From positions 1-64,000 of the forward strand of contig NZ_ASXP01000006.1 of NCBI RefSeq assembly GCF_000445445.1: a stretch of DNA of 64,000 nucleotides. The letters run 5' to 3'. Positions 15,768-25,449 of the stretch are shown one piece after another (position 1 is the stretch's first letter; every line of letters starts with the position of its first letter). Made by a program: the position numbers and the translations under genes. The stretch is from Sporomusa ovata DSM 2662. Its GTDB lineage: Bacteria > Bacillota > Negativicutes > Sporomusales > Sporomusaceae. The notes under the pieces were generated by a model. It saw nothing but the letters and a program-made list of their open reading frames with translations. It did not search any database and had not been told where the DNA came from.

Positions 15768-18525
15768 AGATTCCGTCTTCCTTGCGCCAGAGCCATATTC
15801 ATACTGGCTAATATCTGCCCTTGCGACTGCCGGAAGGAATGGGCGTCAGGGGTGTTTATGTTCATTACAATTGTCGGCGAACGCTGGCTGTCGGAGTACG
15901 CAGCGGGGGTATAAGGCGTTTATGTTCATTACAATTGTCGGCGAACCAGCAGACATCATGCTTTGTGTATCTTGCGCGTTATATACCCGGCCACCACGAT
16001 TAAAGTTAATAAGCTCCGGACCCCTCTCGCCTACCAGCGCTAGACCGCCGTCGTAATTACCACCTAACGCAAATTTGGGTAAAGTGATCTTCGGTTTGGA
16101 AGAACCGGTGGCTGGATTTGCCGAACCGGCTAGCCCCCCTTTGAGGAAAGAGCTGCCGAAAACCGACATCACGATGCGGCTGGCCAGCCACTCGGCGGCG
16201 ATATCGGCAATGATCTTAATGATCTTTGTTCCCAAATCACTCCAGGCGTCGCCAATGGATTTCGTGCCGGTGATCACGTCAGAAAATACACCTTTAAGGC
16301 CATCATACATTCCATTGGTATACTGAGCCATGTAGCTCATGGAAATGCGATGCGCGTCTTGCCATATCTTATAGTAGCTATCAATATATTCTTGTTTCCC
16401 GGTAAGTTCTTGAGCAAGTAACGCCTGCTCGCTAGTCAATAACTCCTGGAATCTTGCAATATCGCCCTCAGCACGGGCTTGATCCAAATCTTCCTGAAAT
16501 TTCACCCGTTCGTAATGCAGGTCTTTTAGCTTTTGATTTTTTTCCGTCTCAATAGCTACCTGCTCTGCCGCTACTTGCTTGCTGAAAGCAACCATACCGG
16601 ACTCAGTGATTTCAAATTGTATCCCGTTGGCTGTCCACGCCTCACGAAACACGGTTTGCTGCTCTTTGGTAGCAACAGCATATTCCATCTCCCAATCACG
16701 GTACTTGCGGCGAATGGTGTCAAGTTGAGTTGCCACATCTAGTTTCCATATCAAACTTCTGCTTATCGACACCGGTTACGCCAATAGCTCCCAGCTTTGT
16801 TTGCAAGGCTCGCGCCGCATCGGCAGCCTGATCCCAGATGCTGTTTCGCTTCTTTTGTTCGTCGGCCATGATCTTACGGCGACGGACAGAATAGGTGGCT
16901 TCCAGCCGTTCCAAATCCCGCTGGTAATTTTCGTTGGCAGCCATCGTTCCATTCAAAGCCTCCAATTGCTGTGAACGCCAGAGCTCTAATTGTTCCAACT
17001 CTGTTTTTGTCGTCTGTACCCATTGTTCTTCAATGGCCTTGCTGGTCTGCTCTGCTTTCTTGGCCAGTTTATCCCACTCACTGCCAGCAGCACCAGTGCC
17101 GCCCCCTGCACTAGTTGGCGCACCGCTTGTTCCGGCAGCATTGCTTCCTGTTAAGCCGGTAAAGGTGGTATTAAGCCCACCCGCACTCTCTTTTAGTTCC
17201 TGTACACCAGAGATCAGTTTGCTTCCGATACCGTCCCAGGCGGTGCTGATTCCGCCCACTGCCGTTTGAACCCGTTCGGTAGCCGCCGCGGCCTCTTCCC
17301 CCGCATTGGCAGCTCCCTGCGAAACACTTTCCAGCCACCCAGCAGCGGCTGATTGTATTCCACCACCAAATATATTAAGGAGCGGCTGAAGGGCAGAAAA
17401 GATATGTTGCACTCCACTAAAAACAATACCTTTGAGTTCTGCCCATTTTTGCTGCGTATAAGCCACAGCTGCTGTCCAGGTGTTGGCAAACAATCCACCA
17501 AGTGGCTCCCACGCCTGCCAAATGACCCAGGCTACAGCACCTAAAGCGGCACCGCCAGCAATGAACGGCGCTAAGGGAACCAAGGCTGTCCAGAGTGCTG
17601 TGCCAAAAGCAATAATAGCCGGAATAGCTGCTCCTGCGAGCGCCCCGGCTACTACAAAAATTGCTAATGATAATTCTTTGGGAATCAAATCGCGTAGCGC
17701 AGCCTGAATTCCGTTATTTTTGACATAGGCCGCAAACTGGTCGAGCGAGTCTGCCAACGCTTTCATTCTTGTTTTGAGATCGAGTGCAGCAATGATTTTG
17801 TCACCCATTTCGCGCATGACAGAAGAAACGTTATCCTTAATGGTCGAAAAGAGTCCGGGGATTTTCTGCGACAAGCCCTCCATACCGCCTTTGAAACGAT
17901 TCTGCATGCCCATCAGTACAGCATTGATGCCGGTGGTACTATTGATGGCACCTTGTTCGGCCATTTTCATCGCCGTTGGAATGTCCATACCAATGGCATC
18001 GGCGAGAAACTTCCAGGCGGGAACCCCAGCCTCAGCCAGCTGGAGCATTTCTTCTCCCGAAACCTTGCCCTTGGCCTGCATCTGTCCGATAGCGAGTGTC
18101 ATACGGTCGATGCCTTCTTGTCCAATACCAAGCATAGCGGCAGCATCACCAATGGCCGCCATCATGGGAATGATGTCTTGTGCAGCAAAGCCAAACGCTA
18201 ATAACTTTTTGGATGAGTTGACAAGGCCCGGTAGTTGGAATGGGGTTTCAGCGGCAAATTTCGCTAAGTTACTTAGGAACTTTTCGGCCTGCCCGCTATC
18301 CCCAATCAAGGTAGTAAAGGCTTTCTTGTTGGCCTGCATATCACCGGCCATCTTAATGCTGGCAAGGCCTAAGACACCCATAGCGGCAGCGGCTGCAGCA
18401 AAACCGGAGACGATGTTTTCCGACATTTCCATGGCTTCTGAACCCAGGCCTTTACGCATAGCTCGTTTCGTGCTTTCCCATTTCTTCAGAAAATCAGAGT
18501 TATCGCCCCCGATGATAATTGTCAT
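15764..18525 (-). pseudogene. Tape measure protein, disrupted twice
   Basis: The N-terminal 595 residues contain a tape measure domain (KAFTTLIGDSGQAEKF, PFQLPGLVNSSKKLLAFG) and several hydrophobic helices, plus a coiled coil near 540-580. Near 16744 the frame shifts by one base (FDMET vs LDVATQLDT), leading to a premature TGA. The second part, in another frame, continues to residues SPTIVMNIN. There a 64-bp partial duplication (15854-15917) shifts the frame again. Beyond it the lost C-terminus (TPDAHSFRQSQGQILASMNMALAQG) is still readable and ends at 15764 in an ATGA overlap with DUF2460. This protein sets tail length, so the phage should not form normal tails. Confidence 0.88.
15854..15946. 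repeat. 29-bp direct repeats left by a 64-bp duplication
   Basis: The same 29 bp (starting GTTTATGTTC, ending TCGGCGAAC) occur at 15854-15882 and 15918-15946, with a 64-bp period. Removing one unit restores the tape measure reading frame. Confidence 0.95.
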
Positions 18526-18547
18526 TGCAGCATTTCCGGCTATGGTA

Positions 18548-18832
18548 TCACCCCACTTTCGCTATCAGTTCGGCTTTCACTTGTTCCGGTGTTTTGTCAG
18601 TGCTTTTTTTCTTGGCTGGTTCAATGCCTAACAGCATGTCCACGGTAACCGGTCGTTTCAACTCGTAATTGGTGCAGGTATTGATGATCGGAGCAACAAG
18701 CTGTGCCGCTGCCCGCTGTTTTTGCTCTGTTCGCCAGAGATACCCATCGATCATCTGCTGGAATTCTCCGGGTGTCAGCTTTCCAAACTCCCAGGGTGTA
18801 AGCGCCAGTGCTCCGTAGGCCATTGGCTCCAT
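18548..18832 (-). CDS. Phage tail assembly chaperone (GT-like)
   Basis: A 94-residue protein beginning MEPMAYGALALTPWEFGKLTPGEFQQMIDGYLWR. The LTPWEFGxLTPGEF motif is typical of the small downstream tail assembly chaperone that, with the G-like protein, coats the tape measure during tail assembly. It lies between the tape measure and the broken upstream chaperone, in the canonical order. Confidence 0.8.
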   Translation of the reverse strand: MEPMAYGALALTPWEFGKLTPGEFQQMIDGYLWRTEQKQRAAAQLVAPIINTCTNYELKRPVTVDMLLGIEPAKKKSTDKTPEQVKAELIAKVG

Positions 18833-18858
18833 ACACGCAATCCACTCAGCTACCGTGG

Positions 18859-19225
18859 TTATTGTCCGTTTCCCAGGTCACCGGACTCTTGAGTCTCTTC
18901 TACTGTTTCCGTTTCTTCGCCCATGATCTTGGATTTGCGGACAGCATCGCCGATTTTAGCCGCAAGGCTTTCGACGCTGCCACCTGACTCCATGTACTCT
19001 TGCATCATGAGGCCGACCCGCTGCAGGGTTAGTCCTTTTTCTGCATGTTTTAGGCCACCCCATAGCAAGATGCGGATGGCGGAGAAACCTGCGGCCATCG
19101 GGTTGCTTTAGAACATATAGCAGGGATTTGCCGCCCATTAATTCTTCCATGTCTGCCGCCGCATTAATGTCATAGCGGAGCTTGCGCTCTTTGCCACCGA
19201 TGGTAAGATAAACTGGTCCTGTCAT
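18859..19225 (-). pseudogene. Tail assembly chaperone (G-like), frameshifted
   Basis: The first 41 residues (LTIGGKERKLRYDINAAADM, KSLLYVLKQ) form the start of a G-like tail chaperone. The rest (PMAAGFSAIRILLWGGLKHA, TLQRVGLMMQEYMESGG) continues one frame away. The switch is at about 19100, in CAA CCC GAT GGC on the coding strand; one base must be skipped. In classic phages the programmed shift between G and GT lies at the C-terminus, not inside, so a simple indel is more likely. Confidence 0.8.
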
Positions 19226-19293
19226 GAGAAGTCCTCCTTCTTTTTCTGTAAATATTAAAATGAGCGCACAGCTTATTTGCCATGCGCTCTACG

Positions 19294-20082
19294 TTATATC
19301 GGGGCTACTCCCGGAGTTGTGTCTGTTGAAGTTGGCACAGCGGTAAGACCCGCACACGTTCCATTGGCAATCGCTATGTTCAGTGTCGCATCATTAGCGG
19401 CTGCCACTTTTCTCGTCAAGACTACTGCTATTCCCACACCGCTAACATCAAAGAGAGCTATCACCGCACTATCGAGTGCTAGCGTCTCTCTGACTTTTTG
19501 TGCCACCACAGCCGCTGAATCATTTAAAGAGACAGCCACACTAATGGCTTTCGGTGACCCGGTCATTCCTGCGGCAGTTACGGTAATGGTCGCGTTACCT
19601 GCGGTCGTTACTGTTCCGGCTACGGTTACCGTTTCTACCTGTTTCGTGCCATTGACCTCTTCCGGTGCCCCGCTGCCGTCGAGTTTAATTTTGTAGGTCG
19701 CCACATCATCATGCGGCGCTTCTTCGGACAAATCGGTAATGGCCGCATAGCCCTGGAACTTGCTACCGTCTTTGCGCACATAGCGGACATGGACCAGGAT
19801 TCGGTTATAAAAGGACGACAGTAACAATTGCCGTCCCGCTTCTACTGTCAAGCCTGCCGAATCAGTCAGCATAACCGCATCCGCATCAATGCTCCAACTT
19901 AAAAGGCCTGGAACGCTGGTCGTCCAGGCCCCGGACATTTTGTGGCTAGCATCAATCATGGCTGCTGTCATACTAAGTGTTGCTCCTCGCTGGCCACCTA
20001 TTGTCACCCATACAGGGTTTTCCGCTGTTCCCGTGTTAACTTTGAGTAGAAAATCTACACCATCACTTGGAATTAAGGACAT
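19294..20082 (-). CDS. Major tail tube protein with C-terminal Ig-like domain
   Basis: About 262 residues. The N-terminal ~165 residues match phage tail tube proteins (LLKVNTGTAENPVWVTIGGQRGATLSM, YAAITDLSEEAPHDDVATYKI). The last ~95 residues are Thr/Val/Ala-rich beta sequence with ITVTAAGMTGSPKAISVAV, a decoration domain common on tail tubes. The start at 20082 follows AAGGAG by 7 nt; an upstream ATG would overlap the previous gene. Hexameric rings of this protein form the tail tube. Confidence 0.88.
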   Translation of the reverse strand: MSLIPSDGVDFLLKVNTGTAENPVWVTIGGQRGATLSMTAAMIDASHKMSGAWTTSVPGLLSWSIDADAVMLTDSAGLTVEAGRQLLLSSFYNRILVHVRYVRKDGSKFQGYAAITDLSEEAPHDDVATYKIKLDGSGAPEEVNGTKQVETVTVAGTVTTAGNATITVTAAGMTGSPKAISVAVSLNDSAAVVAQKVRETLALDSAVIALFDVSGVGIAVVLTRKVAAANDATLNIAIANGTCAGLTAVPTSTDTTPGVAPI

Positions 20083-20086
20083 TTCA

Positions 20087-20479
20087 TCACTCCTTGGTGT
20101 CAATTATCGTGAATTTAAATAGTATCGTGGCTTCGCGGTGCGACTCAAAACGCTCCACTGAATGACTGTCGACAGTCGCCAGCACCACCTGCCAGGCCTC
20201 GCTTAATTCCAATACCGGCTGCTGAATGGCAGCAATAGCGACATCTGCTAGTTCCGCTACTTCCTTGTCGCCTTGGTACTCGCTGATGATTTTTATCGTG
20301 GCCGTGACTACTGCTCCGGATATTGTTTTTGGGTTCCAGCTTTGGGCTACTGTATCAGTGAGCACAACATAGGGGGCTTTCTTGCCTGCGGGTACATGAT
20401 CATAAACTGACACCGTCATGGCATGTTTCAGTCTGTCATAAAGTGCCTTATTTAAAGGGGACACGGGTGAGCGGATCAC
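20087..20479 (-). CDS. DUF3168 tail completion / terminator protein
   Basis: A 130-residue protein with SPLNKALYDRLK near the start and KAPYVVLTDTVAQSWNPKT, both typical of DUF3168 (gene transfer agent g8-like). The family caps the tail tube or joins it to the head. It overlaps the upstream gene by 4 nt. Confidence 0.87.
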   Translation of the reverse strand: MIRSPVSPLNKALYDRLKHAMTVSVYDHVPAGKKAPYVVLTDTVAQSWNPKTISGAVVTATIKIISEYQGDKEVAELADVAIAAIQQPVLELSEAWQVVLATVDSHSVERFESHREATILFKFTIIDTKE

Positions 20480-20838
20480 TTTTTCACCTCTCGCCGGACA
20501 ACAGCACGGATCTTAGCCTCAATGCCAGGCACTAATTCCTTACGGGCTCTTTCGGCAAAGTATTTGGCCTTCACCCCGCGCTTGGTGCCATATTCCTGAA
20601 GCGGCGCATGGGGGGCTTTGGCCCGCACCATTCGGGAAATACCGTATTTCCCCTTACGGGTGACGATGCTTTTGCGCAGTTGACCACTTTTCTTAGGAGC
20701 CAACGCTTGCTCACGTTGCCGGATTTCCCGCGATCCAAGCTCTACCTCTTTTTCGATAGCTTGACTGACGTTACCGGAGATTAAATCACCGAACCGCAGG
20801 CATTTATCAATACCAGTAACTTTAATCGTTGGCCGCAT
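20476..20838 (-). CDS. HK97 gp10-like tail component
   Basis: A 120-residue basic protein. AIEKEVELGSREIRQREQALAPKKSGQLRKSI and the Arg/Lys-rich tail match the HK97_gp10 family, a head-tail joining or tail completion protein. It is located in canonical order after the head closure gene, which it overlaps by 17 nt. Confidence 0.87.
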   Translation of the reverse strand: MRPTIKVTGIDKCLRFGDLISGNVSQAIEKEVELGSREIRQREQALAPKKSGQLRKSIVTRKGKYGISRMVRAKAPHAPLQEYGTKRGVKAKYFAERARKELVPGIEAKIRAVVRREVKK

Positions 20839-21160
20839 CGGCTACCACCTCCCGGCACTCAAGTCTAAGATAGGCTTTTTTCTCTTCTTCGTTGATCGGT
20901 GGCCCAATCTGCTCAAATATCCGATCGCCATATTGAACACGGTCGGTTACAGCCACATCACTGCGGTAGCGAATGGTAATGCGGTGTAGGATTTCTGGTG
21001 TTAGCTGTTCAAATTGATCTATTGTTTTAGTGGTCACCGTCATAAGCTTGGCCCAAACTGTGGCGCGAACCGTATACGTCGTTTCGAAGCCGCCTTGTTC
21101 ATCAGGTACTTTTGTTTCCTTTAATAATGTAATGCGACAGTTGAGTTCTCCCGGGTTCAT
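20822..21160 (-). CDS. Head-tail adaptor / head closure protein
   Basis: About 112 residues: MNPGELNCRITLLKETKVPDEQGGF followed by WAKLMTVTTK, HRITIRYRSDV and RLECREV. This is the Phage_H_T_join (SPP1 gp16-like) head closure family. I place the start at 21160, where TAGGTG precedes ATG by 6 nt. It works between the connector and tail. Confidence 0.9.
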   Translation of the reverse strand: MNPGELNCRITLLKETKVPDEQGGFETTYTVRATVWAKLMTVTTKTIDQFEQLTPEILHRITIRYRSDVAVTDRVQYGDRIFEQIGPPINEEEKKAYLRLECREVVADAAND

Positions 21161-21169
21161 ATGCATCAC

Positions 21170-21439
21170 CTACCATTGATGAGCGCGATAAGGCGAAAGG
21201 AGCGTGTACACTACTTTGGGGATCGCTTCGCCTATGCGCTGCTCATAAAAATGGGCTACCAGGATGAGGATGGCTTGTTTGACAGGTAACGGGATTTCGG
21301 TTGATAAGGCAGTCTGTAAATAGTCCTCGCAATGGGCGGTTACTACGGAAATCAAACTGGCGAGAAGGGGTTCTTCCTCCTCGCCATCAATTCGCAAATA
21401 TTCTTTTGCCTCTGCTATGGTGACTAGCAAATTATCCAT
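21170..21439 (-). CDS. Head-tail connector protein (gp6-like)
   Basis: An 89-residue helical protein starting LLVTIAEAKEYLRIDGEEEEPLLASLI, typical of Phage_connect_1/HK97 gp6-like adaptors that sit under the portal. PVKQAILILVAHFYEQR is the conserved C-terminal helix. Confidence 0.9.
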   Translation of the reverse strand: MDNLLVTIAEAKEYLRIDGEEEEPLLASLISVVTAHCEDYLQTALSTEIPLPVKQAILILVAHFYEQRIGEAIPKVVYTLLSPYRAHQW

Positions 21440-21656
21440 GAGGCTTGTCCATAAGGCCAGCGGCTTGTAGCTTTGCTATCAGTTCATTAAAATTCGTTTT
21501 TAGTTCTGCGATGGTGGCAGCATCACTTTTTTCTTGTTCAACGGCCCTGCTGAGCGGGACACTGCCAAGGATAAGTTCACCTTCAGCTTTGATTTCCAGG
21601 GTTCCACTGACCACCCATTTGTCTCCGCCTTGTTCTGCATAGTTTTTAATCGTCAT
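21432..21656 (-). CDS. Small head fibre-like protein
   Basis: A 74-residue protein opening MTIKNYAEQGGDKWVVSGTLEI and ending in a helix. Similar short proteins beside the capsid gene of Firmicute prophages are annotated as head fibre proteins. It overlaps the connector gene by 8 nt. The assignment rests on recognition of the N-terminus and position. Confidence 0.72.
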   Translation of the reverse strand: MTIKNYAEQGGDKWVVSGTLEIKAEGELILGSVPLSRAVEQEKSDAATIAELKTNFNELIAKLQAAGLMDKPHG

Positions 21657-21667
21657 GATCATTCACC

Positions 21668-22867
21668 TTACGATGCTTTCATTTGGAGTACTTTGATGGC
21701 TTCCGGTAATATGAGTTTGCCGTCCACACGCTGGGTGGCTTTGAAACCAACTTGTCCTGTTACAGCGTAGAGCTCATTAAGACGTTGGAAACTTCGACCT
21801 TGGCGGTCAGCGACCCAGTAGTAGCTGAAATCACCAAAGGCGATTGTTTTAGCGCCAATAGCAATAGCCGGAACATAGGTCGAGGTTTTTACCGGACGGC
21901 TAAAGATAGTATCCGGTTCACCTGCTGTAACTGAGGGCAGCCAGAGGTATTGCCCGTTTCCGTCTTTGAGTTTGCGGATGGCTTTGACGGTAGCATCATT
22001 AGTAACAAAAACGGCGTTTTTGCGATACGGAGATTTTAGGGAATAGTACAAATCCATGATTTCATCAAAGGTAAGGGCTGTAGCACTGGCTGTTGTAACC
22101 CCTACACCAGCACCACCAGTCGCATTGAAAATGCCGGTCGGTTTGCCGGAGCCGTCACCAACAAAGAAGGCCTCCTCTTCTTTTGCCCCAATGCGGCGAG
22201 CAAACTCCTTGGCAATGTACTGTTCAAGATTAAAGACGCTGTCATTGATTAGCTCTTCCGATACCTTAATGACCGCGGCTAATTTATATACCCCAATCGA
22301 GACTTGGCCGAAGGCATCGTCAGATTCAGGAATAACCCCTTCTTCCTCAACCCAGGAAGCTGTGCCCTTTGAAGCCACTACCGGGATTTTCTTATCGCCA
22401 GAAGAAGTGGTAATGACCTTGGCCAGCTGCCGAAAGATGTTTTCTTCCTCCAAAGCTTGAATAAGGGTACGCTCAAAGTCGTCAGGTACCAAGTAGCCAC
22501 CTTCTGAATCTGTGCCAACCTGGAGAGCATTTTGCACATCAAAAATGTTTTTGCTTTTCATGGCTTTCCAGAAAGCGCGGTTGTATTCATTGGTGGCTCG
22601 ACCTGTTTTTTCGGACTCTGTCTGCTGATTCGGTTTGTTGGTGATAGGGACACTGGTTACCTTGGATAGTTCCAAATCTAATACGGCTTGGCGTTCTAGT
22701 CGATCAATCTCCTTACCCAGGTTCACTACATCGGCTTCCATACTTTCATAGGTAGCCGTGTCTTCGGCAGATAAAAGACCATTTTCATTTCGTCTGGAAT
22801 CAAAAAAGGCTTTGGTGCTATCCCAAAGCTTGGCCCGCTTTTCACGGAGTTCTAAAATTTTATTCAT
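21668..22867 (-). CDS. Major capsid protein, HK97 family
   Basis: A 399-residue HK97-fold capsid protein. Residues 1-60 form a coiled-coil scaffold-like segment (ILELREKRAKLWDSTKAF). After the expected protease site the capsid body starts near residue 90-100 (NEYNRAFWKAMKSK). Body motifs are GGYLVPDDFERTLI, IKVSEELINDSVFNLEQYIAKEFARRI and FFVGDGSGKPTGI. The fold assembles into icosahedral heads. It is intact and follows the ClpP-like maturation protease, as expected. Confidence 0.96.
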   Translation of the reverse strand: MNKILELREKRAKLWDSTKAFFDSRRNENGLLSAEDTATYESMEADVVNLGKEIDRLERQAVLDLELSKVTSVPITNKPNQQTESEKTGRATNEYNRAFWKAMKSKNIFDVQNALQVGTDSEGGYLVPDDFERTLIQALEEENIFRQLAKVITTSSGDKKIPVVASKGTASWVEEEGVIPESDDAFGQVSIGVYKLAAVIKVSEELINDSVFNLEQYIAKEFARRIGAKEEEAFFVGDGSGKPTGIFNATGGAGVGVTTASATALTFDEIMDLYYSLKSPYRKNAVFVTNDATVKAIRKLKDGNGQYLWLPSVTAGEPDTIFSRPVKTSTYVPAIAIGAKTIAFGDFSYYWVADRQGRSFQRLNELYAVTGQVGFKATQRVDGKLILPEAIKVLQMKAS

Positions 22868-22879
22868 GTGTTGTTCCCC

Positions 22880-23572
22880 CTATTTCAATAAGTTCAATCT
22901 TGTTAGTAACTCTTGATGCGGCACGCCTTGCGGCTGGGCTTCTGATTCTTGTTTTTCCTTTGGCAATTTGCGGCGCAGGGCGTTGGTAACCGTAATTTTG
23001 TCAAAAATAAAGCCCTCTGTCGCTTCCACCTGCTCGGGAGCGTAGAGGATTTTATCGGCAAATCCTAACTCCACTGCCTTTTGGGCGCTAAACCAGGTTT
23101 CCGCATCCATCATGCTTGCTATTTTGGCTCTTGATAGCCCTGTTTTTTGTTCGTATGCATTGATGATGCTTTCTTTTATTTCACTTAGCATTTTGATGCC
23201 GCTTTGAAAGTCAGCGGCTTCACCAAAAATCATTGTGGCCGGATTATGCACCATGATGCAGGCAGTCGGCGACATTACAACTTCATCGCCAGCCATGGCA
23301 ACCACAGAGGCCGCGCTGGCAGCTAAGCCATCAATCTTGACGGTTACTTTGCCGTTATACTCCTTTAGCATTGTATATATTTGGCTCGCGGCAAGCGCAT
23401 CCCCACCTGGGGAATTTAGCCAGACAGATATATCACCAGTTGATTCTGTAAGCTCAGATTTGAATTTTTTCGGGGTAATATCGTCATCATACCAACTATC
23501 CGCAGCTATGTAACCGTCGAAGTACAGCGTCCGTCCTTCATCGCTATTACTCCAATTCCAAAATTTGTTCAT
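22880..23572 (-). CDS. Head maturation protease, ClpP-related
   Basis: A 230-residue S14-type protease. LNSPGGDALAASQIYTML, the nucleophile region GLAASAASVVAMAG (Ser) and IMVHNPAT (His) give the ClpP-type active site. It cuts the scaffold segment from the capsid protein during head maturation. It overlaps the portal gene by 4 nt. Confidence 0.95.
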   Translation of the reverse strand: MNKFWNWSNSDEGRTLYFDGYIAADSWYDDDITPKKFKSELTESTGDISVWLNSPGGDALAASQIYTMLKEYNGKVTVKIDGLAASAASVVAMAGDEVVMSPTACIMVHNPATMIFGEAADFQSGIKMLSEIKESIINAYEQKTGLSRAKIASMMDAETWFSAQKAVELGFADKILYAPEQVEATEGFIFDKITVTNALRRKLPKEKQESEAQPQGVPHQELLTRLNLLK

Positions 23573-24786
23573 TTCACATCTCCTCGTCCTTTGATATATG
23601 CGCCCAAATCTTCCAAATTCAGCATGTTCCCATTCATAGCATAGACATCTCCATGTTCTATTGCGTTCATGTTTTCTAAAGACCTTACGTCATTCGGACT
23701 TAAGAAACCATTTTGAATCCCAATAGCGTAACCTTGCATTCGCGATGCATAATCGCCTCGCAAAAGCCCTTCCACTATAAAGCCAACATAGTATTTACTC
23801 TTCTCACTTTCAGTAAATAAGGCTTTATTTATGGACTGCTCTATCCGTACCAACCAAGGCCGGATTGTGTGAACAACAAAGCTAATGGATTGGTGCTCAA
23901 TATTACTGAAAGTTGCTCGATCAAGGCTTGCCACCAAATGCGGCGGTACTCTAAATATTCGGCATATCTCCTCGGTTTGAAACTTTCTTGTTTCCAAAAA
24001 TTGGGCCTGCTCTGGTGGGATGCCAATACTTTTAAACGACATCCCTTCCTCCAAGACGCATACACGATGAGCATTAGCGCTGCCTTGGTAAACAGCATTC
24101 CAACTGTCCCTGACTCGGGCTGGATCTTTTACAACGCCCGGATGTTCCAGTACACCGCCGGGGTTAGCGCCATTGGCGAATAGTTTAGCTCCGTATTCTT
24201 CAGTGGCTATGGCCATACCGATTGCGTTTTTGGCCATGCCGATTGGGGAGTAGCCAATGAGACCGTCAAAGCCTAGTCCGGGAATATGAAGGACTTCATA
24301 ACTTCTGAGGAAGTAGCTTTGACCGTCTTTGTTGTATTCATAGTAGAGTTGGCCTTGGTCGCTTCGATTGACAGTCATTTTGTTAGGTAAGAGCGGGTAG
24401 AGAGCTACCACTCTGCCCCAGCCATCGCGGATGATTTGGGCATAGGCGTTTCCCCATAATAAAAGATGACCCATCAGTGTTTCTCGAAACACGAATGAGG
24501 TCATCTCAGGGTTTGGTTCGCTATGGAGTAGATAGTATATGGGGTGGTCCGTAGCTTTTTCCTTACCGTTATTCGTATAGCGATAAGTGTGCAAAGGTAA
24601 TGAGGCTATGGTTTCGGCTAGGATTCTGACACAGGCATATACAGCAGTTGTTTGCATAGCTGTTCGCTCATTGACTGTTTTGCCACTGGTACTAATCCCG
24701 AAAAAGAAGTTATATGCACTGCCCCATGAGCTGTTTTTTGGACTGGCTCTGGTTTGAAACAATCTGGATAGAAGTGGGATTCTCAT
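23569..24786 (-). CDS. Phage portal protein, HK97 family
   Basis: A 405-residue portal. Signatures are VNERTAMQTTAVYACVRILAETIASLPLH, LLHSEPNPEMTSFVFRETLM, LLWGNAYAQIIRD and the C-terminal FVVHTIRPWLVRIEQSINKALF. Twelve copies form the DNA entry ring at one capsid vertex. It is intact and is followed upstream by a toxin-antitoxin cassette that separates it from the terminase. Confidence 0.96.
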   Translation of the reverse strand: MRIPLLSRLFQTRASPKNSSWGSAYNFFFGISTSGKTVNERTAMQTTAVYACVRILAETIASLPLHTYRYTNNGKEKATDHPIYYLLHSEPNPEMTSFVFRETLMGHLLLWGNAYAQIIRDGWGRVVALYPLLPNKMTVNRSDQGQLYYEYNKDGQSYFLRSYEVLHIPGLGFDGLIGYSPIGMAKNAIGMAIATEEYGAKLFANGANPGGVLEHPGVVKDPARVRDSWNAVYQGSANAHRVCVLEEGMSFKSIGIPPEQAQFLETRKFQTEEICRIFRVPPHLVASLDRATFSNIEHQSISFVVHTIRPWLVRIEQSINKALFTESEKSKYYVGFIVEGLLRGDYASRMQGYAIGIQNGFLSPNDVRSLENMNAIEHGDVYAMNGNMLNLEDLGAYIKGRGDVK

Positions 24787-24810
24787 GGATCACCTCCAAA
24801 AAATGGGCGC

Positions 24811-24838
24811 AAAAAAAGCACCTGCGTAAACAGATGCT
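24811..24838 (-). terminator. Terminator of the toxin-antitoxin cassette
   Basis: On the minus strand the stem AGCATCTG/CAGGTGCT (one wobble) with a 6-nt loop is followed by seven T. It lies between the ParE-like toxin gene and the portal gene, insulating the two. Confidence 0.85.
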
Positions 24839-24861
24839 TAGTACACATTATTTCTCAATTT

Positions 24862-25170
24862 TTAAACCAACTTACCATAATTTTGCGCACCATGAAAAAA
24901 ACGCATGATAAATACAGTTTGAGATGTTTCATTTACATTATATACCATTATATAGTGCCTAATCACAGCTTTACGGTAACCTGCTCTTCCCAGTCGCTTA
25001 TCTTGACACTTTTCATACATCATTGGATTGTTCTTCAAAAAATCATAACATGTAAATACATCATTAAGAAAATCGGTAGCTGCTTGAGAATTCGCTAACT
25101 GCACTACCATATATGAGACAATATTGTCTAAATCCTGATGCGCAAGTTCTGAAATAATCAGCTTATACAC
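24862..25170 (-). CDS. ParE/RelE-type toxin
   Basis: A 102-residue protein with the RelE/ParE fold signature: YKLIISELAHQDLDNIVSYM, AATDFLNDVF, and the C-terminal strand pair AVIRHYIMVYNV and VFIMRFFHGAQNY. Such toxins either cut mRNA on ribosomes or inhibit gyrase; the subfamily cannot be fixed here. Its start overlaps the antitoxin stop by 8 nt, the usual coupling. The cassette sits between terL and the portal gene. Confidence 0.9.
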   Translation of the reverse strand: MYKLIISELAHQDLDNIVSYMVVQLANSQAATDFLNDVFTCYDFLKNNPMMYEKCQDKRLGRAGYRKAVIRHYIMVYNVNETSQTVFIMRFFHGAQNYGKLV

Positions 25171-25423
25171 TATATTTCTCTCTTAACTTTTTTAGAGATT
25201 CTTCTCCATCCAGTACTTTTCCTTCAGCAATTTCTTCTTCGGCTTCCTCAAGCTTCTTATATACATCCAGCATAAACATTTTTTCTTCATACAGTTTCAT
25301 ACTCATGATCACCATGTCGCCATAACCATTTTTTGTCACGAAAATGGGTTCATTGGAGGCATGGCACATTTGAGAAATTTCACTGGTGTTTTTCAAATCC
25401 CGAATTGGAATGATTTGAGGCAT
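25163..25423 (-). CDS. Phd/YefM-type antitoxin
   Basis: An 86-residue protein. The N-terminal DNA-binding part has IIPIRDLKNTSEISQMC and PIFVTKNGYGDMVIMSMKLYEE, the Phd/YefM signature. The C-terminal part is an acidic helix that would bind the toxin. The start at 25423 has AAAAGGAG 9 nt upstream. The pair probably represses its own promoter at 25450-25478. Confidence 0.9.
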   Translation of the reverse strand: MPQIIPIRDLKNTSEISQMCHASNEPIFVTKNGYGDMVIMSMKLYEEKMFMLDVYKKLEEAEEEIAEGKVLDGEESLKKLREKYSV

Positions 25424-25449
25424 AACCATCATCTCCTTTTTGTGTCTTT

